DNA of 64,000 nucleotides from Pseudomonas abietaniphila (GTDB taxonomy: Bacteria; Pseudomonadota; Gammaproteobacteria; Pseudomonadales; Pseudomonadaceae): assembly GCF_039697315.1 (NCBI RefSeq), contig NZ_CP155619.1, forward strand, positions 3,286,001-3,350,000. Direction: 5' to 3'. The notes beneath the pieces were generated by a model. That model was not told the DNA's origin. It did not search any database and saw only the letters and a program-made list of their open reading frames with translations. The position numbers and the translations under genes were made by a program. Of the stretch, positions 19,555-28,759 are shown one piece after another; the first letter of the stretch is position 1, and the number at the start of each line of letters is the position of its first letter.

Positions 19555-20697
19555 GTGAGCGAAACAGTCTTGCCAAAAGATGACGTTGAACCGGTACTGG
19601 CGAAACCTCAGCCCCTGCCGGATCCAGCGCAAAAAGAACCTTCCAGCCGTCGCGGCGGTAATGGTCTGGCCATCCTGGCACTGTTGCTGGGCGCTGCCGG
19701 CGTAGCGGTCGGTGGCTGGAGCGTGTGGCAGTTGCGGGCGATCCAGTCTGGCCATCAGCAACAGTCCGGCCAGCTGGAAGACGTCGCTTCCCAGACCCGG
19801 AGCCTGCAACAGAGCGAGCAGCAACTGGCGGCTCGGCTGGCGCAACTGCCCCCCGCTCAAGAGCTGGAAGATCGCCGTCGACTGGTCACTCAGCTGCAAG
19901 GTGATCAGCAGCGTTTGAGTCAGCGTGTGGAAACCGTTCTGGGTGCCAGCCGTAAGGACTGGCGCCTGGCCGAGGCTGAGCACCTGCTGCGTCTGGCGAG
20001 CCTGCGATTGTCCGCGCTGCAAGACATTAACAGCGCGCAGGCGCTGGTTCAGGGCGCCGACGAGATCCTCCGCGAGCAGGACGATCCGGGTGCATTCGCC
20101 GCACGCGAGCAGTTGGCCAAGAGTCTGGCGGCGCTGCAAAGCGTTGACCAACCTGACCGGACCGGGCTGTTCCTGCAGCTGGCCGCCCTGCGCGATCAGG
20201 CCGCTCAGCTGAATGCGCTGGCGCCGGAATACAAGGACAAGGGTGAATCCCTGTTCGGCCTGACCGACGGCACTGGGGACAGTTACTGGGCGACCTGGTG
20301 GGACAAGATTTCCCAATACATCCGTATCGATTTCCATGCTGACAAGAACATTCGGCCGCTGTTGGCCGGGCAGAGTCTGACTCAGGTGCGGCTGGCGCTG
20401 AGCCTGGCGCTTGAACAGGCACAATGGGCTGCGCTCAACGGCGAGTCCGAGGTTTATGCCAAGGCGGTGACCGAGGCGCGAAGCGTGCTGGATGCCAATT
20501 TCAACAAGGACAATCCGCAGAGCAAAATGCTGGGTGAGCGTCTGGACGAACTGGCGAAGAAGCCCGTGTCGGTGGTGACCCCGGACCTGGCGCCAAGTCT
20601 GAGCGCGGTGCAGGCTTATCTCGAGCAACGACACACGCCGGTGGGCGGGGCGCTGGACAAACAGGCTGACGGGGCGCAGCCCGGGAGTCAGCCATGA
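19555..20697 (+). CDS. hemX: HemX (uroporphyrinogen-III C-methyltransferase-like membrane protein)
   Basis: The protein has 380 residues. A cytoplasmic N-terminus of about 38 residues precedes one membrane segment (GLAILALLLGAAGVAVGGW), then a periplasmic coiled coil (about 60-135) and a helical domain. Despite its frequent name it lacks the SAM-binding methyltransferase domain, so enzymatic activity is doubtful. Its place between hemD and hemY supports a haem-pathway or membrane-organising role. It overlaps hemY by 4 bp. Confidence 0.9.
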   Translation: MSETVLPKDDVEPVLAKPQPLPDPAQKEPSSRRGGNGLAILALLLGAAGVAVGGWSVWQLRAIQSGHQQQSGQLEDVASQTRSLQQSEQQLAARLAQLPPAQELEDRRRLVTQLQGDQQRLSQRVETVLGASRKDWRLAEAEHLLRLASLRLSALQDINSAQALVQGADEILREQDDPGAFAAREQLAKSLAALQSVDQPDRTGLFLQLAALRDQAAQLNALAPEYKDKGESLFGLTDGTGDSYWATWWDKISQYIRIDFHADKNIRPLLAGQSLTQVRLALSLALEQAQWAALNGESEVYAKAVTEARSVLDANFNKDNPQSKMLGERLDELAKKPVSVVTPDLAPSLSAVQAYLEQRHTPVGGALDKQADGAQPGSQP

Positions 20698-21941
20698 AGC
20701 GCGCCTATGTGATTGTCTTCTTCGTGATCGTCGTCGCGGCGCTCGTGGGCCTCGCCATTTCACGGCATGCCGGATACGTGCTGATCGCCTATGACGGCTT
20801 CCGTTACGAATCCAGTCTCTGGGCCGCGTTAGCGCTGCTGGTCGCGCTCGTAGTGTTGGTCTGGCTCGTTCGCGGTCTGGTGAGGCTGCTGACGACGTCA
20901 GGCGGTGTGGTGAATCCGTGGTCGCGTCGCAACCGCAGTCGTCGCGTTCAGGTGGCGATCGAACAGGGTCAGATGGACCTTGCAGAAGGCCGCTGGGCGA
21001 GTGCTCAACGTCATCTGCATCGCGCTGCCGAAGCGGAGCCTCAACCGCTGCTCTATTACCTCGGCGCCGCACGTGCGGCCAATGAGCAGGGTCGTTACGA
21101 AGAAAGCGATAATTTGCTGGAGCGCGCGCTTGAACGACAGCCTCATGCAGAGCTGGCCATCGCGCTGAACCACGCGCAGTTGCAACTTGACCGTGGCGAC
21201 AGCGAGGGTGCGTTGACGACCTTGCAGGCCATGCAGGAGCGTCATCCGCACAACCCTCAGGTGCTGCGTCAGTTGCAGCGCCTCTACCGTCAGCGTGGCG
21301 AATGGTCCGAGCTGATTCGCCTGATGCCCGAGCTGCGCAAGGACAAGGTCCTGCCCGCCCAGGAACTGGCGGAACTCGAAAAGCGGGCGTGGGGGGAGAA
21401 CCTGTCACTCGCGGCCTATCGAGGCGTGGAGGGCGAGAGCGCCCCGGCGGGCTTGCCTGCGCTTGAAAAAGCCTGGCAGCAGCTGACATCGGCGCAGCGT
21501 CAAGAACCCGCGTTGATCCTGGCGTATGCCGAGCAGTTGCGTCGGCACGGCGCCGATGTCCAGGCGGAAGAGGTCCTTCGCACGGCAATGAAGCGTGAGT
21601 ACAACGCGCATCTGGCGCGTCTGTACGGTCTGGTGCGGGGCAGCGATTCCGGTAAACAGCTGCAGACCGCTGAAGGCTGGCTGAAAAATCACCCTGACGA
21701 TCCGGGCTTGCTGTTGACCCTCGGCCGTCTCTGCCTGCAGAGCAGTTTGTGGGGCAAGGCCCGTGATTATCTGGAAGCGAGTCTGCGTTTGCAGCGCAAC
21801 CCGGAAGCGTGCGCCGAGCTGGCGCGTTTGCTGGGGCAGCTGGGTGAAACCGACCGCAGCAACCAGCTTTTTCAGGAAGGATTGGGCTTGCTCGATGAGC
21901 GTTTATTGGCTCGCCCGCTTCCGGCGTTGGCGCGTGCATGA
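20694..21941 (+). CDS. hemY: HemY (haem-biosynthesis-associated TPR membrane protein)
   Basis: The protein has 415 residues. Two N-terminal membrane segments (about 3-25 and 40-65) are followed by a long cytoplasmic region of TPR-like helical repeats; examples are GRWASAQRHLHRAAEAEPQPLLYYL and GRYEESDNLLERALERQP, read in short parts. The proteobacterial HemY is not the Bacillus protoporphyrinogen oxidase. Its role is unclear, with later haem-pathway steps suggested by operon position. It is last in the operon and is followed within 20 bp by a terminator. Confidence 0.9.
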   Translation: MKRAYVIVFFVIVVAALVGLAISRHAGYVLIAYDGFRYESSLWAALALLVALVVLVWLVRGLVRLLTTSGGVVNPWSRRNRSRRVQVAIEQGQMDLAEGRWASAQRHLHRAAEAEPQPLLYYLGAARAANEQGRYEESDNLLERALERQPHAELAIALNHAQLQLDRGDSEGALTTLQAMQERHPHNPQVLRQLQRLYRQRGEWSELIRLMPELRKDKVLPAQELAELEKRAWGENLSLAAYRGVEGESAPAGLPALEKAWQQLTSAQRQEPALILAYAEQLRRHGADVQAEEVLRTAMKREYNAHLARLYGLVRGSDSGKQLQTAEGWLKNHPDDPGLLLTLGRLCLQSSLWGKARDYLEASLRLQRNPEACAELARLLGQLGETDRSNQLFQEGLGLLDERLLARPLPALARA

Positions 21942-21960
21942 CCTCTGGCGTGCGCGACAC

Positions 21961-21987
21961 ACAAAAGGCCCTTACAGGGCCTTTTTG
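21961..21987 (+). terminator. intrinsic terminator of hemCDXY
   Basis: The 10-bp stem AAAAGGCCCT/AGGGCCTTTT with a three-base loop and a T-tract lies 20 bp after the hemY stop. Confidence 0.92.
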
Positions 21988-22188
21988 TTAACGTTTCCCC
22001 ATGACCTGTGGGATCCTTCTCGCACTCTCTGAGGGTTTTATTCCTGTCCTGCGCCTATAGGTATATTTTCCTATGGCTGTGGTCGGTAAATCCCTACACA
22101 AACTAAGAAATATCCTCCCCCGGTTGCCTTGAAAGCGGGTCTCGCTTTCCTCTACCGTACCGCCTTCGTCTTTTGTTACGGATTTTCC

Positions 22189-22716
22189 ATGCATCTGGCC
22201 CGCACGCGCTCCTTGTTTTTTCTGGCGTTTTTCGCCTGCGTATCGATTGTGGGAGCTGCCATGTATCTAGAGCGCGTGGTCGTCTTTGCGCCATGCCCGT
22301 TATGCCTGGTGCAGCGCGTTCTTTTCGGGTTGTTTGCCGCTGTCTCCCTGGTGGCTGCGACGCACTCTCCACAGCGCAGGGGCTGGCGTCTCTATTCCGC
22401 CGCGCTGGTGGTGGTCTCGCTGGCTGGCGTGGCAACAGCGGCGCGGCAGGTATGGTTACAGGCGTCGCCGCCTGAAGACATCGCCTCGTGTCTGGGGAAT
22501 CTGCAGACCATGCTCGACACCATGCCCTTCCTGACCGTCATTGGTGAGATTCTGGCTGGCCACGCTGACTGCTCCGAAATCACCTGGTCACTCTTCGGCA
22601 TCAGCATTCCAGAGTGGAGTCTGCTGGCGTTCACTGGCCTGAGCCTGTTCGCGTTGTACTACCTGATCATCGAATTTCGTCGATCCGGATCAATGGATAT
22701 CGGGGCGCTGGATTAA
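22189..22716 (+). CDS. dsbB: Disulfide bond formation protein DsbB family
   Basis: The protein has 175 residues with four membrane segments. The first redox pair is CPLC (about 36-39) after the first membrane helix; the second pair is formed by Cys in DIASCLGN and HADCSE in the second periplasmic loop. DsbB reoxidises DsbA and passes electrons to ubiquinone. P. aeruginosa has two homologues, and the one at this locus is called dsbH. I start at ATG 22189; an extension to 22129 is not supported. It is a single gene. Confidence 0.93.
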   Translation: MHLARTRSLFFLAFFACVSIVGAAMYLERVVVFAPCPLCLVQRVLFGLFAAVSLVAATHSPQRRGWRLYSAALVVVSLAGVATAARQVWLQASPPEDIASCLGNLQTMLDTMPFLTVIGEILAGHADCSEITWSLFGISIPEWSLLAFTGLSLFALYYLIIEFRRSGSMDIGALD

Positions 22717-22899
22717 ACGCTTGTATGAACTTTATCTCCTGCGTACCTTGAAGGCCTGGTCGAGCGGGCATAATCTGGGCCGCACGCATCATCGGAATAA
22801 TGCTGCTGTCGACGTTTTTCAGAGCCGGTTTTCATAAGCATCGGGCCGGATCGTGAAGCGTTTCAAGGCAGCATGCCCCTGAAGGGAAGAGAGAACATC

Positions 22900-23358
22900 A
22901 TGCTGGAAAGTTGTCAGAACGCTCAGGAACGCTGGGGTGGGGTTCACAAGCTGATTGATCGTTGGCTGCTGGAGCGCAACGAGCTGATCAAGGCTTACGA
23001 TGATCTGGGCGCGGCGCCGGACGCCTTGTCCGCAACCCGCAAGCCGTTGCAGGAATTCTGCGGCACCTTGGTCGACTACGTGTCGGCAGGTCATTTCGAA
23101 ATCTACGAGCAGCTTACCGGCGAGGCGAAAGCCTTCAACGACCAGCGCGGTCTTGAACTTGCCGACACGATCTATCCGCGTATCGATGTCATCACTGAAA
23201 AGCTGTTGGCGTTCAACGATCTCTGCGATGAAGGAAAATGTGTCGCCGAGAAATTCAAGGAGCTGGGCGGATTGCTGCACGAGCGCTTCGAACTCGAAGA
23301 CTGCCTGATCGAAGTGCTGCACAACGCGCACAAGGAACAGGATGCAGTTCAGGCCTGA
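22900..23358 (+). CDS. algQ: Rsd/AlgQ anti-sigma factor
   Basis: The protein has 152 residues. It begins [23 protein letters not shown], an all-helical Rsd/AlgQ fold with [35 protein letters not shown] and a C-terminal [10 protein letters not shown]. The family binds the housekeeping sigma factor region 4 and shifts polymerase use; AlgQ affects alginate and siderophore production. The ATG at 22900 is preceded by AGAGA. Upstream, TTGAAG at 22749-22754 and CATAAT about 15 bp on form a possible promoter, inside the 183-bp gap after dsbB. Confidence 0.92.
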   Translation: MLESCQNAQERWGGVHKLIDRWLLERNELIKAYDDLGAAPDALSATRKPLQEFCGTLVDYVSAGHFEIYEQLTGEAKAFNDQRGLELADTIYPRIDVITEKLLAFNDLCDEGKCVAEKFKELGGLLHERFELEDCLIEVLHNAHKEQDAVQA

Positions 23359-23372
23359 CCTGTTGGGCGATG

Positions 23373-23402
23373 CAAAAAAGGGTGCCTTGGGCACCCTTTT
23401 TT
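23373..23402. terminator. bidirectional terminator between algQ and the FKBP gene
   Basis: The stem GGGTGCC/GGCACCC with TTG loop has A-run on the left and T-run on the right, 15 bp after algQ and about 20 bp after the convergent FKBP stop. Confidence 0.92.
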
Positions 23403-23423
23403 ATTGCCTGTAAAACGAGTTTG

Positions 23424-24101
23424 CTACTGCGATACGGCAATCAGCTCGATCTCGAACACCAGTGGCGTGTACGGGTCGATCAGGTCGCCCGCGCCTTCGG
23501 CGCCATACGCCTGGGCCGACGGAATGACCAGTCTCCATTTCGCGCCGACGGGCATGTCGACCAGCGCGGTGGTCCAGCCTGCGATCACGCTGTCCAGACG
23601 AAACCACTGAGGCTGCTGGCTCTGATCGAAGATCGTGCCGTCAGGCAGACGTCCGACGTATTTCACCTGGACGCGACCGTTGATGTCTGGCTTGGGGCCG
23701 GTGCCTGGGGTCAGCTCGGTCATCAGGATGCCGTCGGCGAGTTGGCGCACACCGGGTTTGGCTTTTTCAGCGTCCATGAAGCGGCGCTCTTCCTTCAGCG
23801 CGGCTTCGGTCTGCGGTTCGGACTGACCGGAGTTTTCGGCCTGGGCCAGGGCGGCGTCATGATCACTGAGGATCTGCTCCATGCGCTCCTGCTTTATCGC
23901 CAGCGGCTTGTTTTGATAAGCCTGCTGCAAGCCTTCGATCAATGCCGGCAATTGCAGGTCCGGAGCCTCCTGGCGCAAGCGCTCGCCCAGGCTTGCCCCC
24001 AGGCTGTACGACAGGTCATGTGCGTTGTCGGAAGGTGGAGCGTCGGCCGCGTGAGCAAGGGGTACCAAGAGGAACAACGACATTAACAAGTAGCGCGACA
24101 T
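23424..24101 (-). CDS. Periplasmic FKBP-type peptidyl-prolyl isomerase (FkpA/Mip-like)
   Basis: The protein has 225 residues. A signal peptide (about 1-18, ending AHA) is followed by an N-terminal dimerisation helix region (28-100, with SYSLGASLGERLRQ) and a C-terminal FKBP domain from about 110: VQVKYVGRLPDGTIFDQS, VIAGWTTAL, MPVGAKWRLVIPSAQAYG and PLVFEIELI. It assists folding in the periplasm. It converges on algQ and is divergent from algP; the same neighbours occur in P. aeruginosa. Confidence 0.92.
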   Translation of the reverse strand: MSRYLLMSLFLLVPLAHAADAPPSDNAHDLSYSLGASLGERLRQEAPDLQLPALIEGLQQAYQNKPLAIKQERMEQILSDHDAALAQAENSGQSEPQTEAALKEERRFMDAEKAKPGVRQLADGILMTELTPGTGPKPDINGRVQVKYVGRLPDGTIFDQSQQPQWFRLDSVIAGWTTALVDMPVGAKWRLVIPSAQAYGAEGAGDLIDPYTPLVFEIELIAVSQ

Positions 24102-24282
24102 GAATGCTCTCCGGCCTGGGAAGTGAGCGATTATGCCAGCGCCGAGTGCTTAATGTGATGATGATGTGAAGGGATTTTTCCCCCGTTGCAACAGAGCGTA
24201 ATTTGCAGTGTCAAGATGCGCTAGCGGCGGTGCGGGCAGAGGTCTAGTATGAGCCGCATTCAAATCAGCCAGGAGGTAAGTC

Positions 24283-25401
24283 ATGTCGGCCACCAAGAAG
24301 CCAGTAAACACTCCGTTGCATTTGCTCCAACAACTCTCGAGCAGCTTGCTCGAACATCTTGAAGATGCCTGCTCTCAAGCGCTGGCCGATGCCGAAAAGC
24401 TGCTCGCCAAGCTTGAAAAACAACGCGGTAGAGCTCAGGAAAAACTGCACAAGTCCCGCACCAAGCTCCAGGACGCCGCCACTGCCGGTAAAGCCAAGGC
24501 ACAAGCCAAAGCCAAAAGCAGCGTGGGCGAACTCGAAACGCTGCTCGATGCGCTGAAAGATCGTCAGACCGAAACCCGCACTTACATCCTCAACCTTAAG
24601 CGCGATGCTCAGGAAAGCCTGAAGCTGGCGCAAGGTGTGGGTCGTGTGAAAGAAGCCGTGGGTAAGGCGCTGAGCGATCGCGCAGCCAAAGCCAAGGCGA
24701 CGACAAAACCTGTTGCCAAAGCGGTTGCTGCCAAGACCCCTGCGAAAGCACCTGTCAAAGCCGCTGCCAAGCCAGCGGCTAAAGCACCTGCTAAAACCGC
24801 AGCAGCAAAACCTGCAGCCAAGCCAGCGGCCAAAGCACCGGTTAAAGCCACAGCTGCCAAGACCGCAGCCGCCAAACCCGCTGCCGCCAAGGCACCTGTC
24901 GCTGCTAAAACAGCCGCTAAACCTGCTGCCAAAGCTGCGAGCAAACCTGCCGCCAAGCCTGCCGCCAAGGCACCGGTTGCTGCCAAGGCTCCAGCGAAAA
25001 CTGCCGCTGCAAAACCCGCAGCTGCCAAGCCTGCCGCCAAACCAGCCGCTAAAGCACCCGCGGCCAAACCCGCGGCAAGCGCTGCTGCCAAATCTGCTCC
25101 TGCCAAGGCCCCGGCGAAACCTGCTGCCGCCAAACCGGCTGCCAAAGCAGCAACCGCTGCAGCGAAACCTGCGGCCAAGCCCGCTGCAGCGAAGCCTGCG
25201 ACTGCCAAGCCTGCCGCTGCAAAGCCAGCCGCCAAGCCTGCGACAAAACCTGCAGCCAAGCCGGCCACTCCGGCAGCTGCTACTGCTGCCAAGCCAGCGA
25301 CGCCTGCTCCGGCAGCCTCGACTTCGACCACCACTCCCGTTGCGCCGGTTACGCCAGCCGCCGCTCCAGTGACCGGCTCGACCTCGAACAGCGCTACCTA
25401 A
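24283..25401 (+). CDS. algP: AlgP (AlgR3), histone H1-like protein
   Basis: The protein has 372 residues. Residues 1-100 form a helical, coiled-coil domain (LLQQLSSSLLEHLEDACSQ and EKLLAKLEKQRGRAQEKL). From about residue 140 to 350 the chain is almost only Lys, Pro and Ala in KPAA/KAPA-type repeats, as in eukaryotic histone H1 tails. P. aeruginosa AlgP binds DNA and affects algD transcription. The start at 24283 has GGAGG nearby. The repeat tract is low in complexity and prone to length change by recombination. The last bases overlap the convergent TIGR02444 stop by 4 bp. Confidence 0.93.
   Translation: MSATKKPVNTPLHLLQQLSSSLLEHLEDACSQALADAEKLLAKLEKQRGRAQEKLHKSRTKLQDAATAGKAKAQAKAKSSVGELETLLDALKDRQTETRTYILNLKRDAQESLKLAQGVGRVKEAVGKALSDRAAKAKATTKPVAKAVAAKTPAKAPVKAAAKPAAKAPAKTAAAKPAAKPAAKAPVKATAAKTAAAKPAAAKAPVAAKTAAKPAAKAASKPAAKPAAKAPVAAKAPAKTAAAKPAAAKPAAKPAAKAPAAKPAASAAAKSAPAKAPAKPAAAKPAAKAATAAAKPAAKPAAAKPATAKPAAAKPAAKPATKPAAKPATPAAATAAKPATPAPAASTSTTTPVAPVTPAAAPVTGSTSNSAT
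24700..25280 (+). repeat. KPAA/KAPA codon repeat tract within algP
   Basis: Imperfect 12-bp units such as AAACCTGCCGCC and AAGCCTGCCGCC recur many times, coding Lys-Pro-Ala-Ala. Codon usage varies among units, so they are degenerate at the DNA level, unlike a recent array. Confidence 0.85.
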
Positions 25402-25871
25402 GCAAGGTCTTCCCCGGCGCGCCGCACGATGTGCAGCGCGTCGGGGGCTTTGTTGGCGGCATCGCCTGCGAGCGCTTCCAGCCACGCGCCAGGCGTGTGC
25501 GCAGCTTGCTCAGGCCAGTCCTGAGTCAAGCGTTGCAACCTCACCAGCAGCTCACGCTCTGCATCCAGTTCCAGCCCCTTCAGCCGGTCACGCAAGGCAC
25601 CAAGTTCGACGTCGGTCGTCGTTGCAGCTTTCCATTGTGTGCGCAACGCTCTCAACGGCCCGACCACCTGATCGTGCCACGGGGTCGCCAATTGTCTGAT
25701 TTCCTCCGCCCTTTGCGGGTTTAATGGAACGCCCAACTGATCCAGCCAGACCCCGCACAGCAGCGCGCAGACATTGCCGCCGTGGGCTTGCAGGGTGAGG
25801 CACGCCTGCTCAACCCCCGGGCGCGCGTAAAAATCTAGCGTGAAACTCCATAGGTCCGAAGGCATCGTCAT
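25398..25871 (-). CDS. TIGR02444 family protein
   Basis: The protein has 157 residues and begins MTMPSDLWSFTLDFYARPGVE. The family core LQAHGGNVCALLCGVWLDQLG (read in parts) and the remaining helices indicate a small cytoplasmic all-alpha protein. No function is known. Its neighbour in P. aeruginosa is also algP and the ABC-F gene. The ATG is divergent from the ABC-F ATPase at 25912, with 40 bp between. A second start two codons in (MPSDLW) is possible. Confidence 0.85.
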   Translation of the reverse strand: MTMPSDLWSFTLDFYARPGVEQACLTLQAHGGNVCALLCGVWLDQLGVPLNPQRAEEIRQLATPWHDQVVGPLRALRTQWKAATTTDVELGALRDRLKGLELDAERELLVRLQRLTQDWPEQAAHTPGAWLEALAGDAANKAPDALHIVRRAGEDLA

Positions 25872-25911
25872 CTACCTGTTTTGGGCGAAGCTGGTAGACT
25901 CCGCCGCCATT

Positions 25912-27822
25912 ATGATCAGACTTCAAAGCCTTACCTTACAGCGTGGTCCGCAACGTCTGCTAGAAGACGCCGAGCTGACTCTGCACGCCGGCCAGAAAGC
26001 CGGCCTCATCGGCGCGAATGGCGCCGGCAAATCCAGCCTGTTCGCGTTGCTGCGGGGTGAACTGTCCCCCGACAACGGCGATTGCTCGCTGCCTGCCGAC
26101 TGGCGTATCGCGCACATGCGTCAGGAGGTCGACACGCTCGATCGCCTGGCCGTGGATTACGTCCTTGACGGCGACCTGCGTCTGCGCCAGGTGCAGCGTG
26201 ATCTGGGCGCTGCCGAAGCCGCTCACGACGGGGCCGCTCAGGCGCGTCTGCACTCGGAGCTCGACAGCGCCGATGGCTACACGGCGGATGCTCGGGCACG
26301 CAAGCTACTGGCGGGTCTGGGGTTCACCAATGAGCAAATGGACCGGCAGGTCGGCGACTTCTCCGGTGGCTGGCGTATGCGTCTGAACCTGGCGCAGGCC
26401 CTGATGTGCCCATCGGACCTGTTGCTGCTCGACGAACCGACCAACCACCTGGACCTCGACGCCATTCTTTGGCTTGAAGACCATTTGAAGAGCTATCCGG
26501 GCACGTTGCTGCTGATCTCCCACGACCGGGATTTTCTCGACGCGGTGGTCGATCATGTCGCCCACGTCGAGCAGAAAAAGATCACGCTTTATCGCGGCGG
26601 CTACAGCGCCTTCGAGCGCGCTCGTGCCGAACGCCTCGCCCAGCAACAGCAGGCGTACGAGAAGCAGCAGGCACAGCGCGCGCACATGGAGAAATTCATC
26701 ACGCGCTTCAAGGCTCAGGCCACCAAGGCCAAGCAGGCGCAGAGCCGGATCAAGGCCCTTGAGCGCATGGAAGAACTGTCGGCGGCGCACGTCGATTCGC
26801 CGTTTGATTTCACCTTCCGCGAATCCAGCAAGATCTCCAGCCCTTTGCTGGATCTGTCTGAAGCCAGCCTGGGCTACGGCGACAAGACGGTTTTGCAGAA
26901 GGTCAAACTTCAGCTCACCCCCGGTGCGCGGATCGGCTTGCTCGGCCCCAACGGCGCCGGTAAGTCCACGCTGATCAAAAACCTGGCGGGCGAACTCGAG
27001 CCGTTGAGCGGGCGCATGGTGCGTGGCGAAAACACCGTCGTCGGTTACTTTGCTCAGCACCAGCTGGATTCGCTCGATGCCAAGGCCAGCCCGCTGCTGC
27101 ATTTGCAGCGGATCGCCCCCACGGAGCGTGAGCAGACCCTGCGCGACTTCCTCGGCGGCTTTGACTTCCGCGGCGCTCGACTGGACGAGCCGGTGCTGAA
27201 TTTCTCGGGCGGCGAGAAAGCCCGTCTGGCGCTGGCGTTGATTGCATGGGAAAGGCCAAACCTGTTGCTGCTCGACGAACCGACCAACCACCTGGACCTG
27301 GAAATGCGTCTGGCGTTGACCATGGCGCTGCAAGAGTTCAGCGGCGCGGTATTGGTGGTCTCTCACGATCGTCATCTGCTCAAGAGCACCACCGACAACT
27401 TCATGCTGGTCGCCGATGGCGTCGTGCAGGAGTTCGATGGCGACCTGGATGACTACGCGCGCTGGCTGGTGGATTACCGCCTGCGTAATGCGCCGGTCAG
27501 CAACACGCCGGTGAATGCCGACAAGACCGACAAAAAAGCCCAGCGTCAGCAGGCCGCTGCGTTGCGCCAGCAATTGGCCCCGCACAAGCGCGAAGCCGAG
27601 AAGCTGGAAAAAGAACTCGGCACCTTGCACGAGAAACTGGCGAAGATCGAATCAGCGCTGGGCGACAGCGCGATTTACGAGGCGGCCAACAAGGACAAGC
27701 TTCGTGACCTGCTGGCGGATCAGGCCAAGCTGAAAACCCGCGAGTCCGAGCTTGAAGAGGCGTGGATGGAGGCGCTCGAACTTCTGGAGTCGATGCAGGC
27801 CGAGCTGGAAGCGCTTTCCTGA
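25912..27822 (+). CDS. ABC-F family ATPase (YheS-like)
   Basis: The protein has 636 residues. Two ATP-binding domains in one chain: Walker A GANGAGKS and GPNGAGKS, signature FSGGWRMRL and FSGGEKARL, Walker B LLLLDEPTNHLD twice, with no membrane segments. Between them is the ABC-F linker with the basic helices (EKFITRFKAQATKAKQAQSRI), and a coiled-coil C-terminal extension of about 100 residues. YheS-type proteins act at the ribosome E site and relieve stalled peptides. I use ATG 25912, which gives MIRLQSLTLQRG; an extension to 25840 overlaps the divergent gene. Confidence 0.95.
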   Translation: MIRLQSLTLQRGPQRLLEDAELTLHAGQKAGLIGANGAGKSSLFALLRGELSPDNGDCSLPADWRIAHMRQEVDTLDRLAVDYVLDGDLRLRQVQRDLGAAEAAHDGAAQARLHSELDSADGYTADARARKLLAGLGFTNEQMDRQVGDFSGGWRMRLNLAQALMCPSDLLLLDEPTNHLDLDAILWLEDHLKSYPGTLLLISHDRDFLDAVVDHVAHVEQKKITLYRGGYSAFERARAERLAQQQQAYEKQQAQRAHMEKFITRFKAQATKAKQAQSRIKALERMEELSAAHVDSPFDFTFRESSKISSPLLDLSEASLGYGDKTVLQKVKLQLTPGARIGLLGPNGAGKSTLIKNLAGELEPLSGRMVRGENTVVGYFAQHQLDSLDAKASPLLHLQRIAPTEREQTLRDFLGGFDFRGARLDEPVLNFSGGEKARLALALIAWERPNLLLLDEPTNHLDLEMRLALTMALQEFSGAVLVVSHDRHLLKSTTDNFMLVADGVVQEFDGDLDDYARWLVDYRLRNAPVSNTPVNADKTDKKAQRQQAAALRQQLAPHKREAEKLEKELGTLHEKLAKIESALGDSAIYEAANKDKLRDLLADQAKLKTRESELEEAWMEALELLESMQAELEALS

Positions 27823-27988
27823 CCTGACGTTGGCGTTTGCTGACGATGGGCGCGCTTTCTAACCTCTGCGGGCCGGACCAGCGTTTGCTCTGGACCCGCA
27901 CAGCTATCTGCCAACTCGCCACAACAGTTAGAAATCATTGGTCTTTGGGTCGCAGAAACACTAGGTTAGAACGAGTTTTTGCTCTTGC

Positions 27989-28627
27989 TTGAGGTGCGTG
28001 ATGTCGCTCGAAACGTGGCTGGCGTTTTTCGCCGCTTGTTGGGTTATCAGTCTTTCTCCGGGCGCAGGCGCCATTGCGTCGATGTCCAGTGGTCTGCAGT
28101 ATGGGTTCTGGCGCGGTTACTGGAACGCCCTCGGTCTGCAATTGGCGCTGATCGTTCAGATCGCGATCATCGCCGCAGGCCTGGGTGCCGTGCTCGCCAC
28201 GTCGGCGCTGGCGTTCACGCTGATCAAATGGTTCGGCGTTGCCTACCTGGTGTATCTGGGTGTGAAGCAATGGCGGGCTTTGCCAAGCGATCTCTCTGAC
28301 GACGCGAGCATTCGCCCGATCGGCAAACCAATGGCGCTGGTCGCGCGGGGTTTTCTGGTCAACATCAGCAACCCCAAGGCGCTGGTGTTCATGCTGGCGA
28401 TCCTGCCGCAGTTCATCGATACCCATCTGCCACTGGTGCCGCAGTATCTGACCATTGCTGCGACCATGGTCAGCGTCGACCTGATCGTGATGGCGGGGTA
28501 TACCGGACTGGCGTCCAAAGTGCTGCGTTTGCTCAAGACGCCGAAGCAGCAGCGACGCATGAATCGCACGTTTGCCGGGCTATTCGTCAGTGCGGCGGCG
28601 TTTCTGGCGACTTTGCATCGCGCGTGA
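27989..28627 (+). CDS. LysE/RhtB family amino-acid exporter
   Basis: The protein has 212 residues with about six membrane segments. The family opening ETWLAFFAACWVISLSPGAGA (shown in parts) carries the conserved SPGP-like SPGAG, then WNALGLQLALI and VKWFGVAYLVYLGVKQWR, and FLVNISNPKALVFMLAILPQF. It would export amino acids or homoserine-lactone-like compounds; the substrate is not predictable. It starts at ATG 27989 after GAGGTGCG. It is a single gene between the ABC-F gene and REPIN D. Confidence 0.9.
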   Translation: MRCVMSLETWLAFFAACWVISLSPGAGAIASMSSGLQYGFWRGYWNALGLQLALIVQIAIIAAGLGAVLATSALAFTLIKWFGVAYLVYLGVKQWRALPSDLSDDASIRPIGKPMALVARGFLVNISNPKALVFMLAILPQFIDTHLPLVPQYLTIAATMVSVDLIVMAGYTGLASKVLRLLKTPKQQRRMNRTFAGLFVSAAAFLATLHRA

Positions 28628-28647
28628 TCAAGGCGTGGCGCAGAAAC

Positions 28648-28739
28648 CTGTGGGAGCGAATTGATTCGCGAGAGGCCATTAGATCCGACGCATGTGTGCC
28701 GACTGATAAATAGCTTCGCGAATGAATTCGCTCTCACAG
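28648..28739. repeat. REPIN D
   Basis: CTGTGGGAGCGAATTGATTCGCG at the left (first 20 bases match the family) and CGCGAATGAATTCGCTCTCACAG at the right; 92 bp. It lies between the convergent LysE gene and the lipoprotein operon. Confidence 0.9.
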
Positions 28740-28759
28740 TGGTCCTTTTACATAGGGGT

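Noticed and set aside
19528..21960. Open frame of 810 codons opposite hemX and hemY
   Set aside because: Antisense to two well-supported genes, with low-complexity Arg/Pro-rich content typical of a GC-rich shadow frame.
24265..25485. Open frame of 406 codons on the minus strand opposite algP
   Set aside because: Gly/Cys/Arg/Ser-rich composition mirrors the algP KPAA codons. It lacks a ribosome site and domains; it is a shadow of the repetitive gene.
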